Below are positions 33,066-44,400 of a DNA stretch of 64,000 bases, piece by piece. Every line of letters begins with the position of its first letter. Within the stretch, counting starts at the first letter, position 1. The stretch spans positions 18,906,284 to 18,970,283 of the forward strand of contig CAIIXF020000002.1 in assembly GCA_903813345.2 (NCBI GenBank). Reading direction: 5' to 3'. The DNA is from Owenia fusiformis (taxonomy: Eukaryota > Annelida > Polychaeta > Sabellida > Oweniidae). The notes below the pieces were generated by a model, which was not told where the DNA came from, made no database searches, and saw only the letters and a list, made by a program, of their open reading frames with translations. The position numbers were made by a program, and so were the translations under genes.

Positions 33066-34360
33066 CTAGACATTTAAAATCGCCACGGGGGCGATTTCGT
33101 AGAATGCCGTTCCTCACCGCAGCAGCAAATTCGGTGCACAATTGACCTTTTTCAAGGTCACGCAGAGGTCGAATTCATTAAGGTGGAGCCAATTAAAAAA
33201 TGAAGGCATTTCCCTGTAGCCCAGGTACATGTCAAGGTTGATGGTACATGCTAATAAGCTGACACATTGCTGTGATATTTGATATCAGGGGCTTTTATTC
33301 TTTATTTTTGGTAAGAATTATGATGAAATTCATAGTTTTTCAAATTTTGCCCCACTGGGGTGCCCCATTTTTCAAATTTTGGGCACCCAATCCCAATTAA
33401 AAAACCCGGAATATATGTTAAATAAGAAGAATGAGGCATGCCATGTACAAAATTTGGGCAAAACATATCTATAGTGGCTCCTTGTACATGAAAAACAAGA
33501 AATGTGTCTTACGTCGTTTTACGTTGAAGGTCAAAGGTCAAGGTCAAAATGTTGACCTAATTTACTATAGTTAAGTACAGCGTAATACAATGGTACCAAT
33601 TTCGAATCAATTTGAGCAATTTTAGCAATTTAACCTTTTTGACCTTTTCAAGGTCACCCGGAGGTCAAATTCCAAAACCACAAGCATATTTAGAATCAGG
33701 GACATCCATACTTCATACTTGCAAAGAATTGGAATGAAAATCCTAGTTTTCAACTTTGAGGTCATTTGAAGGTCAATGTCAAAGGTCAAGGTCAAAATGG
33801 TGACCTAATTTACTCTATCCGAGTACAGTGTAATACAATGGTACCAATTTGGAATCAATTTGAGCGATTTTGATTTTTGAACTTGTTGACCTTTTCAAGG
33901 TCACTCAGAGGTCGGATTCCAAAACCGAAAGCATATTTGGAATCAGGGGCTTCTATTCTTTATATCTGCTCAGAATTGGGATCGGATACACAGTTTTCAA
34001 ATTTTGCCCCACTTGGGTGCCCCATTTTTCAAATTTGGGGCACCCAATTTTAAAACCCGGAATATATGTGAAATGGCAATTGTGAGGGATGGCATATGAA
34101 AATTTTGGGTCAAAAATAAAAATGGTTACTCCTTGTACGTGCAAAAATGTAAAAATTTGCGATTTGACCTTGGCTAATTAGGGAGGGGCTAATTAAAAAA
34201 ATGAAGGCATTTCCCTGTAGCCCAGGAACATGTCAAGGTTGATGGTATATGCTAATTAGCTGACATGTCGGTGTGTGCGGAGAAATCTTGCGTGGAATAA
34301 TAAAAATAAGAAAAAGGCGAAAACTATAGAATGCCGTTTCTTCGAAACACGGCATTCTAA
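33066..34360 (+). mobile_element. Inner hairpin-ended element nested in the outer one
   Basis: This 1295-bp element has the same plan as its host element. It begins CTAGACATTTA. A hairpin AAATCGCC (33077-33084), loop ACGGG, GGCGATTT (33090-33097) follows, then the 11-mer TAGAATGCCGT at 33100-33110. The 3' end is a palindrome with arms TAGAATGCCGT (34327-34337) and ACGGCATTCTA (34349-34359), then A. The tail before the palindrome (AATAATAA...AAGAAAA...GGC) parallels the outer element's tail. It sits in an AAT-rich target. The interior has repeated TGACCTTTTCAAGGTCA-like and GGGTGCCCCATTTTTC segments and no ORF of note. Confidence 0.7.
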
Positions 34361-34413
34361 TAATAAGAAAACTGGCAAAAGCAATAGACTCCAGATTTTC
34401 ATCTGGAGTCTAA

Positions 34414-34759
34414 TTATGAATCCTGAAACATCTCACTCAATAACAAAAATATCATGCTGCCACAAGCGTCACGTACGACTGGTCCGAAAATTGACATTTC
34501 CTCCAGAGCACAAACTGCATCATAGATTTAAGACGAATTAGATATAAAATATATCACGAACGGGAACATCATTCATTAAATCCATTCAAGAGCATACTCC
34601 AAAATATATACTTAAACGTCTCACAAAATTGCAAAGGACTGGCATGTACCAGTGTGACGTACGACTGGTCGGAAAATTGACATTTCGTCAAGAGCGCAAA
34701 TTGCATTAGCGATTTAAGACGAATTGGATATTATATATCACCCTTACAGAGAATATCAA
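34414..34759. repeat. 558-bp satellite, fragment between two insertions
   Basis: The satellite sequence continues directly from the phase left at 30843 and runs to the TA target of the Tc1-like element. It covers about one and a half monomers. Confidence 0.93.
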
Positions 34760-34761
34760 TA

Positions 34762-36397
34762 CACTGTTGCTCATAAATATGGAATATTTTATAGATACGA
34801 ACTGTTCAATGGAATTTCTACAAAATTATAACATTTTGATGAAAAATTTTAATGTGTTCTCATTCCCTCATCAGTTTTGCATATAAAACTGATTGGTATG
34901 AAAAGTTAAAACATTTATGGTTGATTAAACTTGTATTCACTCAGGTGACCCCATGACCTCATGATATGGTAACTTGTAAGAGGTGTCCAAATCTTAGTTG
35001 TAATCATTGTGCACATTTTATTAAAATTTAATTTAGAGTTGGACAAGTTTTTAGAAGGGATGCTCCATAGAATAAGTGAAAAAGAGCATGTCAGGTCATA
35101 GTGATGGCGCTCTCTGGCATGACACAAACTGCCATTGCCAGGACCCTAGGGGTGTGTCAGGAACAGTCCCTAAAATTTTGCAGTGGTACCAAAGGCACTG
35201 GAATATGACTCCAGGTCACAGCAATAGTAGCCCTAGAGAGAAAAATGTAAGAAAAGACCACCACCTGCTGCATTTATGTCATCAACATCGCTTTAAGTCA
35301 ACCAGTAGTCTATGAGATGAATGGCTGTCTCACCTCAAAACCCGTGTTCCAGAGCTATAGACAACCAGTGATTTCTTTATATCAGATGCAAGGCCATGAG
35401 ACCTTTAAAGAGACCACAGCTGACTGGTCCTAACAAAGAAAAGTGCCTTCAATAGGCAGGAAAGCGTTGGACCTTATCTTTGGTGTCATATGACAGCATG
35501 TGAAGAAATAAGATGTGTCCTCCACAAAGTGGATAATTGTGTTCGTTACTGTCGTAGACCAGGGGAAAGAGACAATAAGGACACTTACTGATGTGGCAGT
35601 CCATGAAGGCGACCCTATTTATGTTTGGAGCAGTATTGCAGAGGTTGTTTGGAGCAGTACTACAGAAATTGCACCCCCTTGGTGATTCCCAAACATAATT
35701 TTAGAGTAAATTGACCTTTTGGACCTCCATCAAGTACCACATGTAAACAGAGTGTTTTGGGGCAACATTCAACTGCAGAATGATCATGCTGTTGCATATG
35801 CTAGTGGCATCGTGTTGGATTACATCAGGGCAGGCAATGTGGACCAGCTACCATGGGCACAAAAGTCAGTCAAACAGGCTAATGCAGAGCATATGTGGGA
35901 CGACCTTGGTAATGAGATTTGTGACTTGGACCCCCACCTCAAAATTTAGACACGTTACGCACTGCCCAGATTGAGAAATTGGGCCCTATTTCACTTTGAA
36001 AGGTCAGATGTTTCATTCAATACTGGTCCCGTAGGGTTGATGCTCTGATTGCAGCACAAAGAGGACATAACACATATTAGTGCTATCATTGGATAGAGGA
36101 CACTTCAATCTTCATGACCAGATGTTTATTTTGCTTGATCTGTTTTACATGACGATTTGGATCGGGGTGTTTTGAAAATGCAAAAATTCTTAGGGTACCC
36201 CTGTTTAAGTAACAGTAATTTTCTAAACTTAAATGTTAATATTTTTCTCTAAAAAATGTTGATTTGTAGGTGAAATATGTGGTTATGATTTGCCTAGAAA
36301 ATAAATGTCTGAGCCAACTCCAAATAAATGTTCTCTTACTCCAAACTTTGAATTCGGAGTTGCCAAATCTAATATTCCATATTTATGAGCAACAGTG
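34762..36397 (+). mobile_element. Tc1/mariner-type transposon, decayed
   Basis: This is a 1636-bp element with perfect 27-bp terminal inverted repeats (34762-34788 and 36371-36397, starting CACTGTTGCTCATAAATATG) and TA on each side. TA duplications are diagnostic of this superfamily. The interior holds a ruined transposase. The satellite flanks overlap by about 20 bases, so the local flank is not a simple insertion into one unit. Confidence 0.9.
35080..35949 (+). pseudogene. Tc1-like transposase remnant
   Basis: Two stretches are recognisable in different frames. The N-terminal part (about 35105-35200) resembles the paired-like helix-turn-helix (MTQTAIARTLGV-like). The C-terminal part (35719-35949) keeps a decayed catalytic region: ND-HAVAYA in place of the usual DNA-RPH, then LPWAQKS and AEHMWDDLG, which matches the SPDLNPIEHMWDELG region. 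Stops and frameshifts separate them. It cannot make an active enzyme. Confidence 0.75.
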
Positions 36398-36718
36398 TAT
36401 ATAACAGAGAAGTCAATCGATACATCCCTCCTTTGGCAAACGTAAAAATATATACATAAACGTCTCACAATATATCATCTAGTAGCTGCTACCAGTTCGA
36501 TGTACAGCTGGTCTGAAAATTGACATTCCGTACATAGCCCAAAGTAAATCAGACAAATTAGATACTCAATATCTCACGAATAGAATGACCAATCAACAAG
36601 TCCTCGGTAGGGCAAATGAAAAGATGTATCCTGAAACATCTCACTAAATAACAAATTTCATGCTGCAACCAGCGTTACGTACGACTGGTCCGAAAAGTGA
36701 CATTTCCTCCAGAGCAAA
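36398..36718. repeat. 558-bp satellite, right-hand remnant of array 1
   Basis: Satellite sequence runs from the right TA of the Tc1-like element to TCCAGAGCA at 36718, where the homology stops and low-copy sequence begins. Confidence 0.9.
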
Positions 36719-37107
36719 ACAAAGTCCCCCCAAAATAGATAAAAATCAAGATAAACCTTTAATTTCATTAACAAGATACTTTTTTAAAATCAACCAAAAT
36801 TTCCTCTGTACAATTACAATATTGAGAGACCTAAACATGTTGTGATATGTCGTTTTGTTCCAATGAGGTTCGGAAAGATGTTTCATTTCACTCTGGAAAC
36901 GTGATCCAAAGAACAAAACAAGTGTTTGATGTGTTTTCTAAAACAATATAGATGAAAGTATATATATATTTCAAATTATATTGTTACCTTTCAAAAGATG
37001 ACCATTAAATTGACGATGTGTTAAATTTTTAGATTTTAGTTACATACAAATTGAACTGTCGTGAAGTACTCTTATCATAATAGTTTATTTCTGGGAGTTT
37101 TCATTAG
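36719..37107. other. Low-copy AT-rich sequence, no gene seen
   Basis: There are no repeats or convincing ORFs. It ends in a T-rich tract with TTTTCATTAG at 37098-37107, a possible splice acceptor for the segment that follows. Confidence 0.6.
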
Positions 37108-37381
37108 GCAGACGAAACGTGAATGTATTGACAGATGACGAACTTCATACGAAAGTAAAATAATCTATCCAGAACAATCAAAAAATCGGGCCAAATGCAG
37201 TCAAGGCAAGGCTTCAAGGTCAAGGACTTGACGTTGGTCGCCAACGAGTTCGGAATTCCATGCATCGGGTTGACCCTGACGGATGTGCCCTAAGGTCCGT
37301 TTCAGATAGGCTTCAAGACGAAATTATACAGTTCCGGCACCCAACTCATTGTGGTATGTTGATGGAAACCAAACTAATCAG
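37108..37381 (+). pseudogene. Decayed exon of an integrase-core-domain protein
   Basis: This segment, bounded by CATTAG and by CAG/GTTAGC, translates to a peptide with VGRQRVRNSMHRVDPDG (about 37233-37283). Near the end, in a frame shifted by one base, it reads VPAPNSLWYVDGN. This pattern (R-V-R-x-S-x-x-R-V-D-P-x-G, then Y-S-V-P-x-P-N-x-L-W-H-x-D-G-N-H) is typical of an animal family annotated as integrase core or catalytic domain-containing proteins, where the last Asp is the first catalytic residue. An in-frame TAA near 37165 and the frameshift show decay. The family name is from memory of the motif. Confidence 0.5.
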
Positions 37382-37519
37382 GTTAGCATTATTATTAAAG
37401 TAACCTGTATAAAAATACTTTGAATGTAAAAAAGACAGGAATGAATTGATGAAAATTGTCAAATTGCTAGTAATAAAGATTTCCTTTTCACTATTGATGC
37501 TTGATTGATGTTGAACACA

Positions 37520-40195
37520 AAGCCACGCCCCTTTATCTTTGTTTCGCTTTTAATAACCTTAAACCACTCCACATTTTCGTTTTTTCGCTTTTTTAGGTAA
37601 AACAACGCCCTTCTAGTGTATTTTTCTTCTAATTACCTTAAACCACGCCTCTTTTCGTTTTTTTCGGTTTTTTAAACAAAGCCACGCCCCTTTATCGTAT
37701 TTTGCTTTTAATTACCTTAAACCACACCTCTTTTTCGTTTTTTTTTCGTTTTTTACTGTAAGCCACGCCCCTTTATCGTTTTTCGCTTTTAATTACCTTA
37801 AACCACGCCTCGTTTTCGATTTTTTCGTTTTTTTTAAGCTAAGCCACGCCCCCTTTATCAGTTTTTCGCTTTAAATTACCTTAAATCACGCCTCTTTTTC
37901 GAGTTTTTCGTTTTTTTACTGTAAGCAACGCCCCTTTATCGTTTTTTTCGCTTTTAATTACCTTTAACCACGCCTCTTTTTCGATTTTTTCGTTTTTTAA
38001 GCTAAGCCACGCCCCCTTTATCAGTTTTTTGCTTTAAACTACCCTAAACCACGCCTCTTTTTCGATTTTTTTTCGTTTTTATACTGTAAGCCACGCCTCT
38101 TTTTCGATTATTTCGTTTTTTTACTGTAAGCCACGCCCCTTTATCGTTTTTTTCGCTTTTAATTACCTTAAACCACGCCTCTTTTTCGATTTTTTTTTCG
38201 TTTTTTACGCTAAGCCACGCCCCCTTTATCATTTTTTCGCTTTAAATTACCTTAAACCACGCCTCTTTTTCGATTTTTTCGTTTTTTTTACTGTAAGCCA
38301 CGCCCCTTTATCGTTTTTTTCGCTTTAAATTACCTTAAACCACGCCTCTTTTTCGATTTTTTTGTTTTTTACGCTAAGCCACGCCCCTTTATCAGTTTTT
38401 CGCTTTAAATTTCCTTCAACCACGCCTCTTTTTCGATTTTTTAGTTTTTTTACTGTAAGCCACGCCCCTTTATCGTTTTTTTCGCTTTTAATTACCTTAA
38501 ACCACGCCTCTTTTTCGATTTTTTTCGTTTTTTAAGCTAAGCCACGCCCCCTTTATCAGTTTTTCGCTTTAAATTACCTTAAACCACGCCTCTTTTTCGA
38601 TTTTTTCATTTTTTTTTACTGTAAGCCACGCCCCTTTATAGTTTTTTCGCTTTTAATTACCTTAAACCACGCCTCTTTTTCGATTTTTTCGTTTTTTAAG
38701 CTAAGCCACGCCCCCTTTCTCAGTTTTTCGCTTTAAATTACCTTAAACTACCCTAAACCACGCCTCTTTTTCGATTTTTTTTCGTTTTTATACTGTAAGC
38801 CACGCCTCTTTTTCGATTATTTCGTTTTTTTTACTGTAAGCCACGCCCCTTTGTCATTTTTTTCGCTTTAAATTACCTTAAACCACGCCTCTTTTTCGAT
38901 TTTTTCGTTTTTTTTTACGCGAAGCCACGCCCCCTTTATCAGTTACTCGCTTTAAATTACCCTAAACCACGCCTCTTTTTCGATTTTTTCGTTTTTTTTA
39001 CTGTAAGCCACGCCCCTTTATCGTTTTTTTCGGTTTAAATTAACTTAAACCACGCCTCTTTTTCGATTTTTTTTGTTTTTTACGCTAAGCCACGCCCCTT
39101 TATCAGTTTTTCGCTGTAAATTTCCTTCAACCACGCCTCTTTTTCGATTTTTTAGTTTTTTTTACTGTAAGCCACGCCCCTTTATCGTTTTTTCGCTTTT
39201 AATTACCTTAAACCACGCCTCTTTTTCGATTTTTTCGTTTTTTAAGCTAAGCCACGCCCCCTTTATCAGTTTTTCGCTTTAAATTACCCTAAACCACGCC
39301 TCTTTTATGATTTTTTCGTTTTTTTACTGTAAGCCACGCCCCTTTATCGTTTTTTTTCGGTTTAAATTAACTTAAACCACGCCTCTTTTTCGATTTTTTT
39401 TGTTTTTTTACGCTAAGCCACGCCCCTTTATCAGTTTTTCGCTTTAAATTTCCTTCAACCACGCCTCTTTTTCGATTTTTTTAGTTTTTTTTTACTGTAA
39501 GCCACGCCCCTTTATCGTTTTTTTCGCTTTTAATTACCTTAAACCACGCCTCTTTTTCGATTTTTTTTCGTTTTTTAAGCTAAGCCACGCCCCCTTTATC
39601 AGTTTTTTCGCTTTAAATTACCTTAAACCACGCCTCTTTTTCGATTTTTTTCGTTTTTTTTTTACTGTAAGCCACGCCCCTTTATCGTTTTTTTCGCTTT
39701 TAATTACCTTAAACCACGCCTCTTTTTCGATTTTTCCGTTTTTTAAGCTAAGCCACGCCCCCTTTATCAGTTTTTCGCTTTAAATTACCTTAAACCACGC
39801 CTCTTTTTCGATTTTTTTCGTTTTTTTTACTGTTAGCCACGCCCCTTTATCGTTTTTTCGCTATTAATTACCTTAAACCACGCCTCTTTTTCGATTTTTT
39901 TCGTTTTTTTTAAGTTAAGCCACGCCCCCTTTATCAGTTTTTTACTTTAAATTACCCTAAACCACGCCTCTTTTTCGATTTTTTTTCGTTTTTATACTGT
40001 AAGCCACGCCTCTTTTTCGATTATTTCGTTTCTTTACTGTAAGCCACGCCCCTTTATCGTTTTTTCCCTCTCACACTAAGCCACGCCCCCTTTATTATTT
40101 TTTTCGCTTTAAATTCCCTTTAACCACGCCTCTTTTTCGATTTTCCGTTTTTTACATTAAGCCACGCCCCTTTATCGTTTTTATACAAAGCCCTC
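37520..40195. repeat. CCACGCC minisatellite array (third block, module copy 2)
   Basis: This has the same units as 1-1802 and 18731-19720. The first three units (37520-37720) are more diverged than the rest. The array ends at about 40195, followed by the same low-copy sequence as at 19721. Confidence 0.94.
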
Positions 40196-40198
40196 TAT

Positions 40199-42211
40199 GG
40201 TATTAACTGTATTCTTCTTTAATTTGGCGCTACTTCCTAACATCTGTCTTTATCTTGACATGAATTAACAAACTATTATATTAGGAAACATGCCAGAAAT
40301 TAACATTATTTATTGATGGTCATCTTTACATCTCTTAACCCTGGGGTATTCCCCCTCTAAATTAATCTCTGTAAATGGCACAAGATTTTGATGACCTACT
40401 CCAACCATTTAAAAAGTAGTCAGATTCAATTTATTGTTTGTATTTTGATTTCAGATTTTATAAATTGTATCATGATTTTCAAGTGCTCTTCAATAATCAG
40501 TCAATGGAGGATGAATTGATACGCTTGGTTGATGATATTAAAGTTCTCCAAATATTAGGGGAAGTATCCATTAATGGGTAAAACCAATAGATTTCATTAT
40601 TTAAAATCTGTTTCTTGTTGGCAGTCAGGAACAACATCTGCAACAAATGTTACGCTTTTGTCACCCTTTTATATGAGTTATTTTACATTTTTGCTAGAAC
40701 CAGAAAAATAGTGGAGCTGTTTTGTTACACTGTCAAATGACAATTTTTGTCATTTTTAAAATGGCAGCCAATTTATGGCTGTTACCTAGTTATGAACTGT
40801 GAAGCATTATATTATCCTGCAATAAACTCCTTCCTTTTCAAATAAAATCAGTGTCAATGTATATACTTAATATTTTCTAGGTGGGTTTACAGTCGGCAGT
40901 ATACTTGTGGACCCCAATGTGTTAAGAGAGCAAGTGATAAGCCTTTAAAATTGAACCCTTCAATGACTGTATCATGTCCCACGTAGGAGGGTAGGTGGGT
41001 ATGAGGTAGGAAGTTTTTTATACCAAGCCGAGAGAGATGCAGCGAACACACCAAGTTAATGCGACAGCTGGATCAGTTTTTCGACAACTTTGTGCCATCA
41101 GATCCAGTCCAAGTAAACAGTATCATGGGCGAGAGGTGTTCGTGTTCCTGTCACTTACACCCCAGTCACATTTGTCACACGGAGGCCGTGCGTCGATCGC
41201 AGATCAATTAAATCAGTGAATTTCTGCGGCGAGCGTAGAAAACTACGTTTGCCTTGCGGTCTCCGTCAGGCGTATCCAGTTTTTTACAGGCCGCAGGGTA
41301 GCCGTAGAAATTAAAACTCGGAGTTATAATATTTGTTCATATCTGCGATCCCCGTAGAAATCAACAGGCCGTTGCCAGACCACAGAAAGGTCCAACGATG
41401 GCCGCACGTCGGGTTCCGTTGACTTGCTTCTACTGTAGGGTTTGATGGGTAATGTACCTTTGGAAACAGTTTTTATGTCAGTTTTCGGTCATATATTTGC
41501 TGTAAACGCAACAAAGTACGTATACTTTTTGATGTAAGGCCAGCAACTTATATTTCACTTACACTTTTTATTTGATACTATATCCTAAGACTACAAACAA
41601 CATTTATAAATCGTATTGATGTAGATAAAATAAAAAGAAGAATTAACGTTAAATCAACAGAAATTCAAAAACTCAGAGTTATAATATTTGTTCATTTCTG
41701 CGGTCCCCGTAGAAATCAACAGGCCGTTGCCAGACCACAGAACAGTCCCACGGGTGCCGCACATTGACTTGCGTCTGCCGTAGTGTTTCGATGCGTGATA
41801 TTCATTTGGAAACAGTTTTAGGTCAGGTTTGCTGTCGTATCTTTGCTGTAAACACAGCGTAATAGATATACTGTTTGATGTATTACCATAGCAACCTATA
41901 CTACAAAAGATTAAGTTACTTATGGTCAATGTAATATCCAGCACTTTTATGAATTGAACTAATGTAAATGAATTAAAAATAAACAACGTTTATCAGCAGA
42001 TATTCAAATTTCGCCGTGAAGCTGCCGCAGGAAATGTGACTGCAAAACTATCCTACCCCAGAAATTCTACGGAGAGCGACGTAGAAATGTTACTGACCGC
42101 AGAAATGACAAACCGCACGTTTGCCGTAGGAAATGTGACTTGGGTGTTACTAACCAACCAACTAATGAACCAGATAACCACCAGACCACCAAAAAGGGTA
42201 AAACTAACTAA
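40199..42211. repeat. Segmental duplication block A, copy 2
   Basis: This is nearly identical to 19721-21777, including the exon-like segment and the 355-bp tandem pair. It ends at TAA (42209-42211), the left target duplication of the 6-kb element. Confidence 0.9.
40455..40577 (+). CDS. Exon-like segment, function unknown (copy 2)
   Basis: This is the copy of 19978-20100 with the same TTTCAG acceptor and GTAAAA donor. The frame is intact. It encodes MEDELIRLVDDIKVLQ in its middle; one residue differs from copy 1 near the start. Confidence 0.4.
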
Positions 42212-42439
42212 TACTCGGGGTGGAAGGTGTGAGAATTGTGCAAAAAATGACTTTGTGAGCTGGATGGAGTTTCTCTGTATTTTTCACTCTATTAGGGTTT
42301 CCTGCATAAGGGGTTTCGCCTGCAAAGCATATAACTCTTGCGAACATATCCAAATATTGGTCTGAAGAAGACATACCTTGAATTTTTTAGAAAAAAATTG
42401 GCTAAAAATGGAAACTACAAAAAGTCAAAATGTTCAACT

Positions 42440-44400
42440 CAAACAAAACTCTAGCTATTTAATATTAACACTATGTATTATTTAGTGTTTTTCAGATGTT
42501 TAAGGACCTTCATTAGTGTACTAGTGTCTAGAAATAAGATAATTAAGGACAAAATTTGGCATTTTTGATCATTTTCGCTTTCAGCAGTAACATATAGTTC
42601 CTTATATCTTGAGTTTAATGTTGACTGGTTGTTGCAATTTTGATCAAATCTGTTCTTGTACATGTCTTCTTCCATTTAAGATACAAAAATGTATATTGGA
42701 CCACCAATGGTCATATTAGAGCTTTCAGATCTCCCCTACCCCATTTATTATGAAAAATTACTGAAACATATGAAAATGTAAAATAACTTGAATTTATAAA
42801 CTTTAACAATGTTGTAGCTATTCTATATCAACATTATGTATTAATTTATGTTTTTCAGATATTTCAGAACCTTTATTGATATATTAGCGCCTAGAAATGA
42901 GACATTTAAGGACAAAACTTAGCATTTTTCTAAATCATTTTAGCTTTCAGCAGTAATATATAGTTCCTCATATATTGAGTTATATGTTTACTGGTTGTTG
43001 CAATTTTAATCAAATCTGTTCTTGTAGATGTCTTCTTCCATTTAAGATATAGAAAATGTATAGTGGACCACCAATGGTCACATTAGAGCTTTCAGATCTC
43101 CCCTACCCCATTTATAATGAAAAATTATAAGAAAAATATGAAAATATAAAATAACTTGAAACTATAAACTTTAATAAAGTTGTAGCTATTCTATATCAAT
43201 ATCATGTGTTATTTAATGTTTTTAAGATATTTCAGAACCTTTATTGGTCAACTAGTGCCCAGAAATGAGACATTTAAGGACAAAACATGGCTTTTTTTTA
43301 CCATTTTCGCTTTCAGCAATAACATATAGGTCCTTATATCTTGAGTTTAATGCTGACTGGTTGGTGCATTCTAAGTCAAATTTGTTCATGTAGATGTCTT
43401 CTTTCATTTAAGATATAAAAATGTATAGTGGAAGACCAATGTTCATATTAGAGCTTTCAGATCTCCCCTACCCCATTTATTAAGAAAAATGACCGGAAAA
43501 TATTAATAATAATAAAAAGTAAAATAACTTCAAATTATGAACTTTTACAAAGTTGTACCTATTCCATGTCAATACTATGCATCATTTAATCTTTTTCTGA
43601 TGTTTCGGGACTCTCATTAATATTCTAATGCCTAGAAATGAGATATTTAAGGACAAAACTTGATTCATTTTCACTTTCAGCAATATAGTATAGGTCCCTA
43701 TATCTTGAGTTTTATGCAGACTGGTTGGTGCATTCTTGGTCAGATCTGTTCTTGTAAATGTCTTCTTCCATTTAGGATATAAAAAAATGTATATTGGACA
43801 ACCAATGTTGATATTAGAGCTTTCATGTCTCCCCTGCCCCATTTATAATGTAAATGAAAAAGTAATTTCAAATCATAAACTCTAACAAAATTATTCTCTA
43901 TCAATATTATTTAATGTAACCTTCATTTGGCATTTTTAGCATTCTGCATTTAGCATTAGCATATAATTTTCCACAATTATAATTCTTTGATGATAGATTC
44001 ATATATGTTTTTATTGAATCTGTCTTCTTTGATTTAAGTTAAAGAAAATGTATGAAAGACAGCGAATGTTTTTATTAGAGGTCTAAGATCTGCCCTCCAA
44101 CATTTTAATAAGAGAACCAACACAAATGTTGTTATTGCAAGTTAATATTCTTAAAATTTTGAAAAGTTTAGCACATTTATTGGCACACTAAAATCAAAAA
44201 TGACACATAAATGGGCAAAATGACCTATTTTTCACTTTCAGCACTAGTTGTTTATATTTTTAGTTGAATGGTGATTGGTGACATATTTTATATCATATAT
44301 ATTCAATTATGTGTCTTGTTATCTTCAAAGCATGGAAAATGTGTTTTAAACACAAATATACATATTAGAGATACAATTACTACACTACCATATTTTTAAA
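42440..44400 (+). repeat. Left arm: tandem units of about 365 bp
   Basis: The landmark CTCCCCTACCCCATTTAT occurs at about 42732, 43098 and 43464, with CTCCCCTGCCCCATTTAT at 43829. Each is preceded by GAGCTTTCA and followed by tracts such as AACTTTAA...AAGTTGTAGCTATTCTATATCAA. Two further units (about 43960-44400) are much more diverged, so similarity fades toward the centre. Confidence 0.88.

Larger units (their letters stand above)
30844..34413 (+). mobile_element. Outer hairpin-ended non-autonomous element (Helitron-like)
   Basis: The 3570-bp element begins CTAGATTTGT. A hairpin follows: AAATTGAAC (30854-30862), loop AAA, GTTCAATTT (30866-30874). Next is the 11-mer AGACTCCAGAT at 30876-30886. 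The 3' end is a palindrome: TAGACTCCAGAT (34385-34396), loop TTTC, ATCTGGAGTCTA (34401-34412), then A. An unoccupied site with the same variant flanks is at 61020/61021. Insertion is either between A and T with no duplication, or with a TAA duplication. No transposase is encoded. Terminal hairpins and an asymmetric terminal repeat recall Helitron2/Helentron-derived elements; the assignment is tentative. Confidence 0.75.
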
